Positions 1 through 7,751 of a stretch of DNA of 38,981 nt are shown here, one piece after another. The notes below the pieces were generated by a model. That model did no database searches. It saw only the letters and a program-made list of their open reading frames with translations, and had not been told where the DNA came from. Source of the stretch: Chloroflexota bacterium (GTDB lineage Bacteria; Chloroflexota; Anaerolineae; Anaerolineales; Villigracilaceae). The position numbers and the translations under genes are program-made. Location of the stretch: positions 1 through 38,981 of the forward strand of contig JACRLB010000023.1 of the NCBI GenBank assembly GCA_016235445.1. The letters are read 5' to 3'. Each line of letters begins with the position of its first letter. Position 1 is the first letter of the stretch.

Positions 1-135
1 GAAAAGTTTCCTGCTTTCAAAGCGGCAATTTCAAAATGCTTGGACGAAACCATGACAACTCACAAATCCGATCTTGATTCATTGCTCACCTTGCGCTTTC
101 AACTCTTTCAAAAAGCGCAATTTGTGACCGTGTAA
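1..135 (+). CDS. C-terminal end of an IS630-like transposase (partial)
   Basis: An open frame enters from the left edge and ends at a TAA at 133-135, giving 44 residues. It contains 'FPAFKAAISKCLDETMTTHK' and then 'LDSLLTLRFQLF', which resembles the C-terminal tail of IS630-type DDE transposases; this is recognition by eye only. The catalytic residues would lie outside the window. Small hairpins follow at 183-204 and 220-236, but a terminal inverted repeat cannot be confirmed without the other end. It could be a decayed copy. Confidence 0.5.
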   Translation, partial: EKFPAFKAAISKCLDETMTTHKSDLDSLLTLRFQLFQKAQFVTV

Positions 136-337
136 GGTATAAACCGCGCTGGACTTGTAAACCTGCGGAGAATTTTATTTGAAGCAGGCGAACATCCGCC
201 TGCTATGTAGAATTGATACGTTCGCGCAGAGCGAACCAAAGCAAATCCCTAGCTTCGCTCTCGGTGGCTTGAGCAAGAATAGAGTACCCAAAGGTGACGG
301 TCACTATCAAGAAGTGACTATCACCAGGTTATATATG
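136..337. other. Intergenic region with small hairpins and two GTGAC dyads
   Basis: No convincing gene. It holds two hairpins (AGCAGGCG/CGCCTGCT at 183-204 and GTTCGC/GCGAAC at 220-236) and two dyad boxes, GTGACGGTCAC at 294-304 and GTGACTATCAC at 314-324, whose centres are 20 bp apart. An open frame from 179 has no family resemblance and overlaps the real tetR in another frame. Confidence 0.5.
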
Positions 338-364
338 AGCCATGTCACCTTGACATGGCTTTTT
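338..364 (+). terminator. Rho-independent terminator upstream of the men operon
   Basis: A perfect 10-bp stem (AGCCATGTCA, 338-347, with TGACATGGCT, 351-360) has a 3-nt loop and is followed by TTTT. It would stop transcription arriving from the left, so the tetR-men genes need their own promoter. Confidence 0.75.
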
Positions 365-391
365 GATTCAACTATCCTTCACCATCATAGA
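363..391 (+). promoter_or_regulatory. Candidate promoter of the tetR-men operon
   Basis: TTGATT (363-368) and CATAGA (386-391) are separated by 17 nt and lie between the terminator and the tetR start. The -10 box is weak, with 3 of 6 matches. Transcription would start near 398, inside the operator, leaving a leader of about 16 nt without a clear Shine-Dalgarno sequence. Confidence 0.4.
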
Positions 392-404
392 CTGACCAGT
401 CGGT
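391..404. promoter_or_regulatory. Dyad operator next to the tetR start
   Basis: ACTGACCAGTCGGT is a near-perfect dyad (ACTGAC / GTCGGT, one mismatch). It resembles the 'GACTGACCAGTC' type of operator bound by many TetR-family proteins. It sits between the -10 box and the ATG at 414, so binding would block transcription. Autoregulation of the whole operon is inferred. Confidence 0.55.
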
Positions 405-413
405 TTATCGCCC

Positions 414-1043
414 ATGAAGCCAAACTCCCCCGACCCTACCCACGAAACCCGCGAGCGGATTCTCGAAGCCGCCGTGTCTGTCTTTGCCAGCAAGGGCTAT
501 CACGATACCAAAGTGGATGACATTGTCAGCGAGTCGAACACATCCAAAGGCTCTTTCTACTTCTACTTCCCCAGCAAACAGGATATTTTTCTCGCTCTCG
601 TGGATTCCTTTGCCGACCTGCTCGAAAAGCAATTGAACAACCGCCTCTCCTCCGAGACCTCGGGCATGGCGCGCGTCGATCTGGCTCTTCGCGTCTGTTT
701 GGAGACCTTCGGCCAATATCGCGGGCTGGCAAAGATCGCACTTGTTCAAGCCACCGGGCTGGGGCTCGCCTTCGAGGAAAAACGCCGTGCGGTCAATGAC
801 AGGTTCATCGCGATCATCAAAAGCAACCTCGATGAAGCCGTCGCGGACGGAAGTATTCCCCCGCTCGATACTGAAATCGCCGCCTGCGCATGGATGGGTG
901 CGCTGAACGAAATCGTTCTGCGCTGGGTGTACACGGGACAGCCAGACCCTGTCCGCACACTGCCTGCCTTACAAAAATTATTACTGCAAAGCGTTGGCGT
1001 ATCCCTCAAAACAAAACCCACCACAAATGGAGATGGGATTTGA
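414..1043 (+). CDS. TetR-family transcriptional regulator
   Basis: A 209-residue protein, the usual TetR length. Residues about 12-58 form the N-terminal helix-turn-helix (ERILEAAVSVFASKGY, then VDDIVSESNTSKGSFYFYF and 'SKQDIF'), the classic TetR_N pattern. The C-terminal half is a variable ligand-binding and dimerisation domain, so the inducer cannot be read. The gene opens the menaquinone operon: its stop overlaps the TTG start of menF by 4 bases (TTGA). A dyad operator lies directly upstream. Inference: it represses itself and the men genes, perhaps answering a quinone, acyl-CoA or redox-related ligand. The TetR assignment is firm; the target is inferred from position. Confidence 0.9.
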   Translation: MKPNSPDPTHETRERILEAAVSVFASKGYHDTKVDDIVSESNTSKGSFYFYFPSKQDIFLALVDSFADLLEKQLNNRLSSETSGMARVDLALRVCLETFGQYRGLAKIALVQATGLGLAFEEKRRAVNDRFIAIIKSNLDEAVADGSIPPLDTEIAACAWMGALNEIVLRWVYTGQPDPVRTLPALQKLLLQSVGVSLKTKPTTNGDGI

Positions 1044-2374
1044 ACCACATTGTCAATTACACGATTCCCTGCCAGCCTCACCCATTGACAGAGTTTTTAC
1101 GCTTTGGCGCCGACTGGGAGCGTTTTTACTTTGAGAGTGATCAATCTCCACTGGCGATTGCCGGGTTGGGAATTACTGCTCAAATTTTACGGACTGACTC
1201 CAACCGTTTCGCAAGCCTCTCACAAGATCTTCGGGAATTTTTCCAGCGCGTTACCCTGTTGAACGACTCCGACGATACCCCGCTCCCCATACTTCTCGGA
1301 GGTGGATCGTTTTTTGCGGAAATGAAGCCCGGCGAATGGGATTCTTTTCCGCAAGCCGCGCTTGTGCTTCCGCGTTATGCACTGATCCGCGCCAACGGCA
1401 GATATTACTTTTCAGTAAACCTGGCGCTGACTGAAACCGAAACCATCGCCAGCGCATCTCAGCGCGCTTGCAATGAAGCCGAGGCCATCCTTGCCCGGTT
1501 TGAATCCGCCATTCTCCCAACGCCATCCATTCCTGATGAAATCACCACAAATGAAACATCCCGCGTGATTTGGCAAAACACCCTTCGCCAATCAGTTGAA
1601 ATGATCCATCAAGGCCAACTAAAAAAAGTAGTCATGGCGCGGCCTGTTCAAGTCAACGGGAATCGCTCGATAGATGTCCCCTCATTATTGGAGAGTCTCG
1701 GCGAATCGTGCCCATCCTGTTTCCGCTTCCTGTTTGAATTCTCGCCCACAACAACCTTCGCAGGCGCAACACCCGAAAGATTGGTGTCTGTATCTGGCGC
1801 AAAATTCACGACCGCCGCGATTGCAGGTTCCATCCGCCGCGGTGATTTTCCCGCCGAAGATGACGCGTTAGCTCGGCGGCTCATCGAAAGCCAAAAAGAC
1901 CAAAGCGAGCATTCCTTTGTAAAAAATGAAATTCGCGCCCGCCTTGAAAACCTTGTCGCCAGCCTGCACATTGATCTGGCGCCGCGTCTGTTGCGCCTGC
2001 CAAACATCCAACACCTGTGGACTCACATCGAAGGCAGACTGCATCCAAACCAAAGCGTTTTGGATTTGGTCGCCGCCCTGCACCCCACACCTGCCGTCGG
2101 CGGCGTGCCAACCGAAACAGCTCTGCAACTCATCCATCAACTCGAAGGATTCGAGCGAGGCTGGTATGCAGGCCCCGTCGGCTGGGTGGACGCAGACGGA
2201 AACGGCGATTTTGTCGTAGCCATCCGCTCTGGATTATTCCGCGGCAACACGGCAACCCTGTTCGGCGGCGCAGGCATCGTCGCCGACTCTGATCCAGACG
2301 AAGAGTGGGAAGAGACAGGCTTGAAAATCCGCTTTTTACTAAACGCCACGCGAAGCCAGACAGAGCTGGTATGA
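1040..2374 (+). CDS. menF: Isochorismate synthase
   Basis: Converts chorismate to isochorismate, the first committed step of the classical menaquinone pathway, in the cytoplasm with Mg2+. The 444-residue protein carries the chorismate-utilising fold in its C-terminal two thirds. Visible signatures are LKKVVMAR near residue 195 (the Lys before VV corresponds to the base that activates water), 'FAGATPERL', 'AGSIRRG', 'HPTPAVGGVP' and 'LFGGAGIV'. The start is taken as TTG at 1040 because GGAGA lies six bases upstream and the start overlaps the tetR stop as TTGA. The open frame continues further upstream inside tetR, but that part has no homology pattern. The menD start overlaps its stop (ATGA). 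It could in principle serve a siderophore route, but the neighbours make menaquinone clear. Confidence 0.93.
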   Translation: MNHIVNYTIPCQPHPLTEFLRFGADWERFYFESDQSPLAIAGLGITAQILRTDSNRFASLSQDLREFFQRVTLLNDSDDTPLPILLGGGSFFAEMKPGEWDSFPQAALVLPRYALIRANGRYYFSVNLALTETETIASASQRACNEAEAILARFESAILPTPSIPDEITTNETSRVIWQNTLRQSVEMIHQGQLKKVVMARPVQVNGNRSIDVPSLLESLGESCPSCFRFLFEFSPTTTFAGATPERLVSVSGAKFTTAAIAGSIRRGDFPAEDDALARRLIESQKDQSEHSFVKNEIRARLENLVASLHIDLAPRLLRLPNIQHLWTHIEGRLHPNQSVLDLVAALHPTPAVGGVPTETALQLIHQLEGFERGWYAGPVGWVDADGNGDFVVAIRSGLFRGNTATLFGGAGIVADSDPDEEWEETGLKIRFLLNATRSQTELV

Positions 2375-4134
2375 ACGCCGCCAATCGCAACACCCTCCGG
2401 GCAGGAATTTTCGTTTCCGAGTTAAAAAAATCGGGGCTTAATTCAGTCTGCATCGCGCCAGGTTCGCGCTCCACGCCGCTTGCCATCGCGTTCGCTGAAA
2501 GCGGCATCAAAGTTTACGTTCACAGCGACGAACGTTCCGCCGCATATTTTGCACTCGGACTTGCGCGCGCGAGTCAAAAACCTGCCGCGCTCCTTTGCAC
2601 ATCCGGCACCGCCGCCGCAAATTTTTTCCCCGCCATCATCGAAGCCAATTACAGCGAAGTTCCGCTGATCGTCCTCACCGCCGACCGCCCCGCCGAAATG
2701 CGTGAGAGCGGCGCGAACCAAACCATTGACCAACTTAAACTCTTCGGCGACCACGTCCGCTGGTTTGCGGATGTCCCCGCGCCTGAGGCGAATTTTTCCA
2801 AACACTTTTTTCGATATTTGCAAACGCTCGCCGCGCGCGCCTACGAAACTTCGCAATCACCCCTGCCTGGTGTAGTTCATTTGAATTTCCAATTTCGGAA
2901 ACCGCTCGAACCGATTGACGTGCCTGATGATCTTCCTTTGTGGATGAATGACTCGCTTCTTTCCACGCTCGAAGCTGATCCCGCGCAAGTGACATTTTCT
3001 CATCCCCAGCTTTCTCCTTCCGCAGACCAAACCACCCTCCTCACCCGCGCAATCTCCTCCTCCCCACGCGGACTCATCGTCTGCGGCCCGCGCTGTCCCA
3101 ACGGAGATTTCCCCGCGCAATTAACTCAACTTGCAACAAAACTTGGCTATCCCATTCTCGCGGATTCGCTTTCGGGTCTGCGCTTCGGCGAACACGTCAA
3201 CGAAAACATCATCGGCGGCTACGATACATTTCTTCCATTCGCAAACCAATCCCTTCGCCCACAAATTGTCCTCCGCTTCGGCGACCTGCCCACCAGCAAT
3301 GAACTATCTGATTATCTCGACAGCCTCGAAGACATTCCCCAAATCCACATCTCCGAAACCAAACGCTGGCGCGATGACCGTTTCCGCGTGACACATTCGA
3401 TGTGGTGTGATCCGCTTTTGCTGTGCGAAGAATTGCTTATTAAATTAGGTTGGCAATCCAACCTGCAAGACCTAAATTGGCTGCCCGCATGGACGGAACT
3501 TGAACGCGCTGTCTGGGATGAAGTCCATGCCCTTCGGACAGAACCAGCCTTTGAGGGCGGAATCCTGATCGATGTGCTGAGTCAACTCCCAGCCAATAAC
3601 GGACTCTTCATCGCCAACAGTTTGCCCATCCGCCACTTTGACCAATTCGCACAGCCGAGTCAAAAGCCTGTGCAAGTCTTTGCCAACCGCGGCGCCAGCG
3701 GAATTGATGGCACGCTCTCCAGCGCACTTGGCGCGGCCGCGCATCTGCCGGGCTTGGTCTTCGTCACTGGCGACCTGTCTTTCTATCACGACATGAACGG
3801 ACTGCTTGCAATTCAACGCTGTGGCATCCGCGCCACGATCATCGTCATCAACAACGACGGCGGCGGAATCTTCGAGCGCCTGCCCATCTCAAAATTTGAA
3901 CCGCCCTTCACCAAACTATTCACCGCCCCGCATGGACTGACCTTTGAACACGCCGCAAAACTTTACGGCATTGATTATGTCCTCGTCGAAAGATTATCAC
4001 TCGCCCCGGCATTGAAAGAATCACTTGCATCAGAAAAATCCACCATCATCGAAATTCCCAGCGACGCAAAGAAATTTGAGTTAATGCGAAAAGAATTGAA
4101 TCGGAGAGTAGCAGGTAAACACGTAAACAGGTAG
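2371..4134 (+). CDS. menD: SEPHCHC synthase, thiamine diphosphate dependent
   Basis: Joins 2-oxoglutarate to isochorismate with loss of CO2 to give SEPHCHC, the second menaquinone step. The 587-residue protein (E. coli MenD is about 556) shows the N-terminal pyrimidine-binding domain ('CIAPGSRSTPLAIA'), 'CTSGTAAANFFPAIIEA', and a C-terminal diphosphate-binding domain with 'GDLSFYHDMNGL' and 'INNDGGGIFERLP'. The ATG at 2371 overlaps the menF stop by four bases, indicating translational coupling. The last eight codons and the TAG stop lie inside an octamer repeat (4108-4154), so the native C-terminus has probably been replaced or extended. Function should not suffer, since only a short tail is changed. 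Confidence 0.95.
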   Translation: MNAANRNTLRAGIFVSELKKSGLNSVCIAPGSRSTPLAIAFAESGIKVYVHSDERSAAYFALGLARASQKPAALLCTSGTAAANFFPAIIEANYSEVPLIVLTADRPAEMRESGANQTIDQLKLFGDHVRWFADVPAPEANFSKHFFRYLQTLAARAYETSQSPLPGVVHLNFQFRKPLEPIDVPDDLPLWMNDSLLSTLEADPAQVTFSHPQLSPSADQTTLLTRAISSSPRGLIVCGPRCPNGDFPAQLTQLATKLGYPILADSLSGLRFGEHVNENIIGGYDTFLPFANQSLRPQIVLRFGDLPTSNELSDYLDSLEDIPQIHISETKRWRDDRFRVTHSMWCDPLLLCEELLIKLGWQSNLQDLNWLPAWTELERAVWDEVHALRTEPAFEGGILIDVLSQLPANNGLFIANSLPIRHFDQFAQPSQKPVQVFANRGASGIDGTLSSALGAAAHLPGLVFVTGDLSFYHDMNGLLAIQRCGIRATIIVINNDGGGIFERLPISKFEPPFTKLFTAPHGLTFEHAAKLYGIDYVLVERLSLAPALKESLASEKSTIIEIPSDAKKFELMRKELNRRVAGKHVNR

Positions 4135-4154
4135 ACAGGTAGACAGGTAAACAC
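4108..4154. repeat. Octamer tandem repeat (GTARACAS) over the menD stop
   Basis: Units read GTAGCAG, GTAAACAC, GTAAACAG, GTAGACAG, GTAGACAG, GTAAACAC. The array encodes the last residues and the stop of menD and runs into the menD-menB gap. A related degenerate array lies inside the Mo-hydroxylase gene at 23086-23126. Confidence 0.85.
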
Positions 4155-4163
4155 GCAACACCA

Positions 4164-4180
4164 ATTCATCATTCATCATT
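4164..4180. repeat. Short heptamer repeat (ATTCATC)
   Basis: Two ATTCATC units plus a partial third lie just upstream of the menB ribosome binding site. On its own it is minor; it is listed because heptamer periodicity recurs across the window. Confidence 0.5.
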
Positions 4181-4197
4181 TTTTACACGAGGAACAC

Positions 4198-5028
4198 ATG
4201 ACCCAATGGATCACAGTTAAAGAGTACGCCGACATCACCTACGAAAAAGCGGACGGCATTGCGCGCATTGCGTTCAACCGTCCCGAAGTTCGCAACGCCT
4301 TCCGCCCCGACACGATCAAGGAAATGATCGAAGCGTTCGAGAACGCATGGGAAGACACGCGCATCGGCGCGGTTCTGCTCACGGGCAATGGCCCCGCCAA
4401 AGATGGAAAATATTCCTTCTGCTCAGGCGGCGACCAGAAAGTGCGCGGAAACGCGGGCTACGTTGGCAAGGATGGCGTGCCGCGTTTGAACGTGCTTAAA
4501 CTTCAACGCATCATCCGTAGTATGCCGAAGCCCGTCATCGCGCTCGTGGCGGGATATGCCATCGGCGGCGGACATGTTCTGCACGTAATCGCAGACTTAA
4601 CCATCGCCGCAGATAATGCCATTTTCGGGCAAACAGGCCCGAAGGTCGGTTCGTTCGACGCGGGGTTTGGTTCATCCTATCTGGCGCGAGTCGTTGGTCA
4701 GAAAAAAGCGCGCGAGATCTGGTATCTCTGCCGCCAATACAACGCGCAGGAAGCGCTCGACATGGGGCTGGTCAACAAGGTTGTGCCCGTTGAACAGCTC
4801 GAAGCGGAGGGCATTCAATGGGCGCAGGAAATTCTTGCAATGAGTCCGCTTGCGATTCGCAATCTCAAATCTGCATTCAACGCCGAGCTTGACGGACAGG
4901 CCGGCTTGCAGGAACTCGCGGGCAACGCCACCATGCTTTTTTACATGTCCGAAGAAGGACAGGAAGGCCGCAACGCCTACAACGAAAAGCGCAAGCCGAA
5001 TTTCAAAAAATATCCGTGGCTTCCATAA
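4198..5028 (+). CDS. menB: 1,4-dihydroxy-2-naphthoyl-CoA synthase
   Basis: Closes the second ring by converting o-succinylbenzoyl-CoA to DHNA-CoA. The 276-residue crotonase-fold protein shows the oxyanion-hole segments '[13 protein letters not shown]' and '[11 protein letters not shown]', and the MenB-specific '[20 protein letters not shown]' where an Asp-containing loop acts in catalysis. The C-terminal '[20 protein letters not shown]' is the characteristic MenB ending. Length and motifs match the family closely. GAGGA precedes the ATG. The next gene starts one base after its stop, so the operon continues. Confidence 0.97.
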   Translation: MTQWITVKEYADITYEKADGIARIAFNRPEVRNAFRPDTIKEMIEAFENAWEDTRIGAVLLTGNGPAKDGKYSFCSGGDQKVRGNAGYVGKDGVPRLNVLKLQRIIRSMPKPVIALVAGYAIGGGHVLHVIADLTIAADNAIFGQTGPKVGSFDAGFGSSYLARVVGQKKAREIWYLCRQYNAQEALDMGLVNKVVPVEQLEAEGIQWAQEILAMSPLAIRNLKSAFNAELDGQAGLQELAGNATMLFYMSEEGQEGRNAYNEKRKPNFKKYPWLP

Positions 5029-5029
5029 A

Positions 5030-5452
5030 ATGAAAAAATCGTCAGCCAAAGTCTTGCTCGCATCAGCAATTGCCCTGACGCTTGTTTGGTTCGCCGCCAA
5101 TTTTCCATATGGCGCATACCTGGATGGAATGGCTTATCGCATGTACGCCAGCTATGGCAATGATGTACTTCTTCCGTTCGCGTTTTATTTTGGGCTGTGC
5201 GCGCTGGAAGTTTTCATTCCCGCGCTACATTCATGGAAGCGCAAAGCAATTATTGCCTTCTTAATCCCTTTCACGCTGGAGTTGCTTCAACCATTGTGGA
5301 GACGCGGCATCGGATTGGACGTCATGTCGGCAGACCATCTTGGGCTTGGCACAGCCTTCGACCCGCTGGATTTTCTTGCGTATGCCTTGGGCGTTTTTTT
5401 GGCGGCACTAACCGAACAAAAATTATTCGCCCGCCTGTCCTTCTGGAGTTAG
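5030..5452 (+). CDS. Small VanZ-like integral membrane protein in the men operon
   Basis: A 140-residue membrane protein with about four hydrophobic segments: an N-terminal one after MKKSSAKVLL, 'LLPFAFYFGLCALEVFIP', 'AIIAFLIPFTLELLQP', and 'FDPLDFLAYALGVFLAAL' near the end. The last, with its Asp before the helix, resembles VanZ or DUF2809-type proteins. The start is ATG at 5030, one base after menB; a longer frame reading upstream into menB is not expected to be used. It is translationally packed between menB and menE, which suggests a role linked to quinone synthesis or to membrane placement of the pathway, but no function can be assigned from sequence. Confidence 0.6.
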   Translation: MKKSSAKVLLASAIALTLVWFAANFPYGAYLDGMAYRMYASYGNDVLLPFAFYFGLCALEVFIPALHSWKRKAIIAFLIPFTLELLQPLWRRGIGLDVMSADHLGLGTAFDPLDFLAYALGVFLAALTEQKLFARLSFWS

Positions 5453-5454
5453 CC

Positions 5455-6927
5455 ATGCCTTTTCTCGCCGCACGCGCCGCGCAAACACCTGATGCTCCTG
5501 CGCTTGAATTTACGGAGGAAAGATGGAATTACGAATCTCTCAACAGTTGGGCGGAGTCAATTGCCGCGCATCTTGAATCGAAAGTCCAACGCGGCGCGCG
5601 TGTTGCCATTCATCTCAGCATTCAGCCTGCATATGTTGCGCTCATCCACGCGCTCGCCCGCATCGGCGCAGTTGCCGTTCCATTGAACACGCGCCTTACC
5701 GAATCCGAAATCAAATGGCAGATTGAACAAAGCCAATGCAATTTCACCATTCATGCGAATCATTCAACGCCCCAACCATTCATTCTGCATTCAGCATTCA
5801 GCATTCAGCATTTGAATCCCGATTCTGTTCAAGGAATATTCTTCACCTCTGGCACGACTGGCTTTCCCAAAGGCGCAATGCTGACCCTGGGCAATCATCA
5901 TGCGAGCGCGCTCGCCTCAGCGGACAGATTGCCTGCCCAAAAAAATGACCGCTGGCTGTTGACCATGCCGCTTTATCACATCGGCGGCATGTCCATTGTT
6001 TTCCGCGCTGCGATCTATGGGATTGAAATCGTCCTGCATTCAGGCTTCGACGTAGATAAAGTACATCACGCGCTGACGGATGAAAACATCACGCACATTT
6101 CGCTCGTCCCAACCATGCTCCATCGATTGCTGGAAAAATACCCGAACTTCAAACCATCGCCATCTCTTCGAGTGATTTTATTGGGCGGAGCAGGCGCGCC
6201 TGAGAGTTTGGTCAAGAAAGCATTGGCCTTGAATTTACCGATCGCCCTCACGTATGGCTTGACCGAAGCCGCATCGCAAGTTGCAACGTCCACGCCTGAG
6301 CAGACTCGCGCAAAGCCTGGCAGTGTCGGCAAGCCGTTGAGCGGCACAACTGTAAATATTGTTGACGAAACGGGCAAGTCGCTTCCAAATGGCGAAGTTG
6401 GAGAAATTGTTGTCAGTGGGAAGACAGTGATGCAGGGTTATTTACATGATAGACCTGACAGGTTTTCGCGAAGTCCCCGAAGGGGAAAACCCGTCAGGTC
6501 TATAAACACAGGCGACATCGGCTATCTCGATTCAGACGGCGACTTGTGGGTGCTCACCCGCCGTACCGATTTGATCGTCTGTGGCGGCGAGAATATTTAC
6601 CCCGAAGAAGTGGAACGCGCCTTGACGAGTCATCCCGCTGTCAGCGAAGCATGTGTTGTCGGGCTGCCAGACCAAGCCTGGGGGCAGTCCGTTGCGGCGG
6701 CTGTTGTCGCAAGCGAAACTGTCAGCGAAGAAAATCTCATCCAGTTTTTGCGCGGACTAATCGCTGGATTTAAAATCCCGAAGCAAATTATTTTTGTTGA
6801 GTCGCTCCCGCATACCGCGTCAGGTAAATTGAAACGCGCTGAAGTTAAAGACCTGACAGGTTTCCGCATAGCCTTAATTAACCAAACAGACTCTGAATCA
6901 CAAGCATCCCGATTAACAAACATCTAA
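5455..6927 (+). CDS. menE: o-Succinylbenzoate-CoA ligase with repeat insertions
   Basis: Activates o-succinylbenzoate with ATP and CoA. The 490-residue protein (E. coli MenE is about 451) belongs to the ANL superfamily: phosphate loop 'FFTSGTTGFPKGAMLT', 'LTYGLTEAASQ', 'NTGDIGYLDSDGDLWVL', 'TRRTDLIVCGGENIYPEEVE' and the C-terminal Lys motif 'TASGKLKRAE'. ATG 5455 has GGAG upstream and lies two bases after the preceding stop. The extra length is due to repeats: a heptamer array near residues 109-119, a long-stem palindrome near residues 332-350 just before the TGD motif, and a third element (6849-6945) that supplies the last 23 or so residues and the stop. All keep the frame, and all core motifs remain, so the enzyme is probably active. 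Confidence 0.93.
   Translation: MPFLAARAAQTPDAPALEFTEERWNYESLNSWAESIAAHLESKVQRGARVAIHLSIQPAYVALIHALARIGAVAVPLNTRLTESEIKWQIEQSQCNFTIHANHSTPQPFILHSAFSIQHLNPDSVQGIFFTSGTTGFPKGAMLTLGNHHASALASADRLPAQKNDRWLLTMPLYHIGGMSIVFRAAIYGIEIVLHSGFDVDKVHHALTDENITHISLVPTMLHRLLEKYPNFKPSPSLRVILLGGAGAPESLVKKALALNLPIALTYGLTEAASQVATSTPEQTRAKPGSVGKPLSGTTVNIVDETGKSLPNGEVGEIVVSGKTVMQGYLHDRPDRFSRSPRRGKPVRSINTGDIGYLDSDGDLWVLTRRTDLIVCGGENIYPEEVERALTSHPAVSEACVVGLPDQAWGQSVAAAVVASETVSEENLIQFLRGLIAGFKIPKQIIFVESLPHTASGKLKRAEVKDLTGFRIALINQTDSESQASRLTNI
5781..5811. repeat. In-frame heptamer array (CATTCAG) inside menE
   Basis: CATTCTG, three CATTCAG units and a partial CATT encode 'HSAFSIQH'. The sequence lies in the loop region before the phosphate-loop motif of menE. 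It looks like an insertion, because MenE proteins have no conserved element there. Confidence 0.8.
6449..6503. repeat. Long-stem palindrome inside menE
   Basis: Arms 6449-6467 and 6485-6503 pair over 19 bp with one mismatch (arm core AGACCTGACAGGTTTTC). An inner CCCCGAAGGGGA hairpin fills the centre. It encodes about 18 residues (DRPDRFSRSPRRGKPVRSI) in frame. Confidence 0.85.
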
Positions 6928-6945
6928 ATGAAATCTGTCAGGTCT
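6849..6945. repeat. Second copy of the AGACCTGACAGG element, split around the menE end
   Basis: AGACCTGACAGGTTTC (6849-6864) and GAAATCTGTCAGGTCT (6930-6945) are inverted copies with one mismatch and 65 nt between them. The menE stop codon (6925-6927) lies in the interior. The arms match those of the element at 6449-6503. Confidence 0.75.
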
Positions 6946-6959
6946 GAAAACACAAAACC

Positions 6960-7751
6960 ATGACAAACACCACACTTATTTCACTCCCCAACAATCTCAC
7001 CATCGGCGGCGATGACATCTTGCTCATGGCTGGACCGTGCTCGGTTGAAAGTTACGAGCAAACGTATGCCGTCGCAAAATCCATGAGCGCACTCGGATTA
7101 AAGATATTACGCGGCGGCGCATTCAAACCGCGCACGTCGCCAACAGCATTTCAGGGACTCGGACTCGAAGGGTTGAAAATTCTTCGCGCCATCGCCGATG
7201 AATTTGGAATGCTTGTCATCTCCGAAGCGCTGGGCGTGGAACAATTGCCAATGGTCGTTGAATACAGCGACATCATCCAAATTGGAAGCCGCAACATGCA
7301 GCACTTTCCGCTTTTGTGGGCGGCAGGCGAACAACCAAAACCGATTCTGCTCAAACGCGGATTCATGTCCACGATTTCGGAGTGGCTTGCGGCGGCGGAA
7401 CATATCGCGTCACGCGGAAATCAAAAAATCATTTTATGCGAGCGCGGCATCCGCAGTTTTGATTCATCCACGCGCAACGTGCTGGATGTGAGCGCCATCG
7501 CGCAAATAAAAACAACAACAAACTTTCCGATCATCGCCGACCCCAGTCACGCCACGGGTCGTGCAGATTTGGTCCCCGCCGCATCACGCGCCGCCATCGC
7601 GGCTGGCGCAGATGGTTTGCTCGTGGAAGTTCACCCAAACCCCGCCGCCGCGCTTTCGGATGGCGCCCAATCATTGCCGCTCGAATCCCTGCCCGCCTTC
7701 GTAAACGATATGCGCCGCATCGCCGTTGCGATGGGGCGAGGGTTGACGTAA
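6960..7751 (+). CDS. aroF: 3-Deoxy-7-phosphoheptulonate (DAHP) synthase, type I-beta core form
   Basis: Condenses phosphoenolpyruvate and erythrose 4-phosphate, the entry step to chorismate. The 263-residue protein shows 'LMAGPCSVES', 'GGAFKPRTSP', 'QIGSRNMQ', 'PILLKRG', 'CERGIRSF' and 'IADPSHATGR', which are the metal and substrate motifs of the I-beta (KDO8P synthase-like) class. It is only the catalytic barrel: the N-terminal ferredoxin-like or chorismate mutase regulatory domain found in many relatives (about 338-360 residues) is absent, so feedback inhibition is unlikely. It lies between menE and menH, and the menH ATG overlaps its stop by one base, so it probably supplies chorismate for menaquinone when the operon is on. 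Confidence 0.92.
   Translation: MTNTTLISLPNNLTIGGDDILLMAGPCSVESYEQTYAVAKSMSALGLKILRGGAFKPRTSPTAFQGLGLEGLKILRAIADEFGMLVISEALGVEQLPMVVEYSDIIQIGSRNMQHFPLLWAAGEQPKPILLKRGFMSTISEWLAAAEHIASRGNQKIILCERGIRSFDSSTRNVLDVSAIAQIKTTTNFPIIADPSHATGRADLVPAASRAAIAAGADGLLVEVHPNPAAALSDGAQSLPLESLPAFVNDMRRIAVAMGRGLT

Noticed and set aside
179-520. 113-residue open frame before tetR
   Set aside because: Crosses a terminator, a promoter and the tetR start in a different frame; no family resemblance.
890-1039. Upstream extension of menF with an ATG at 890
   Set aside because: It lies inside tetR in another frame. The TTG at 1040 has a ribosome binding site and the coupling overlap.
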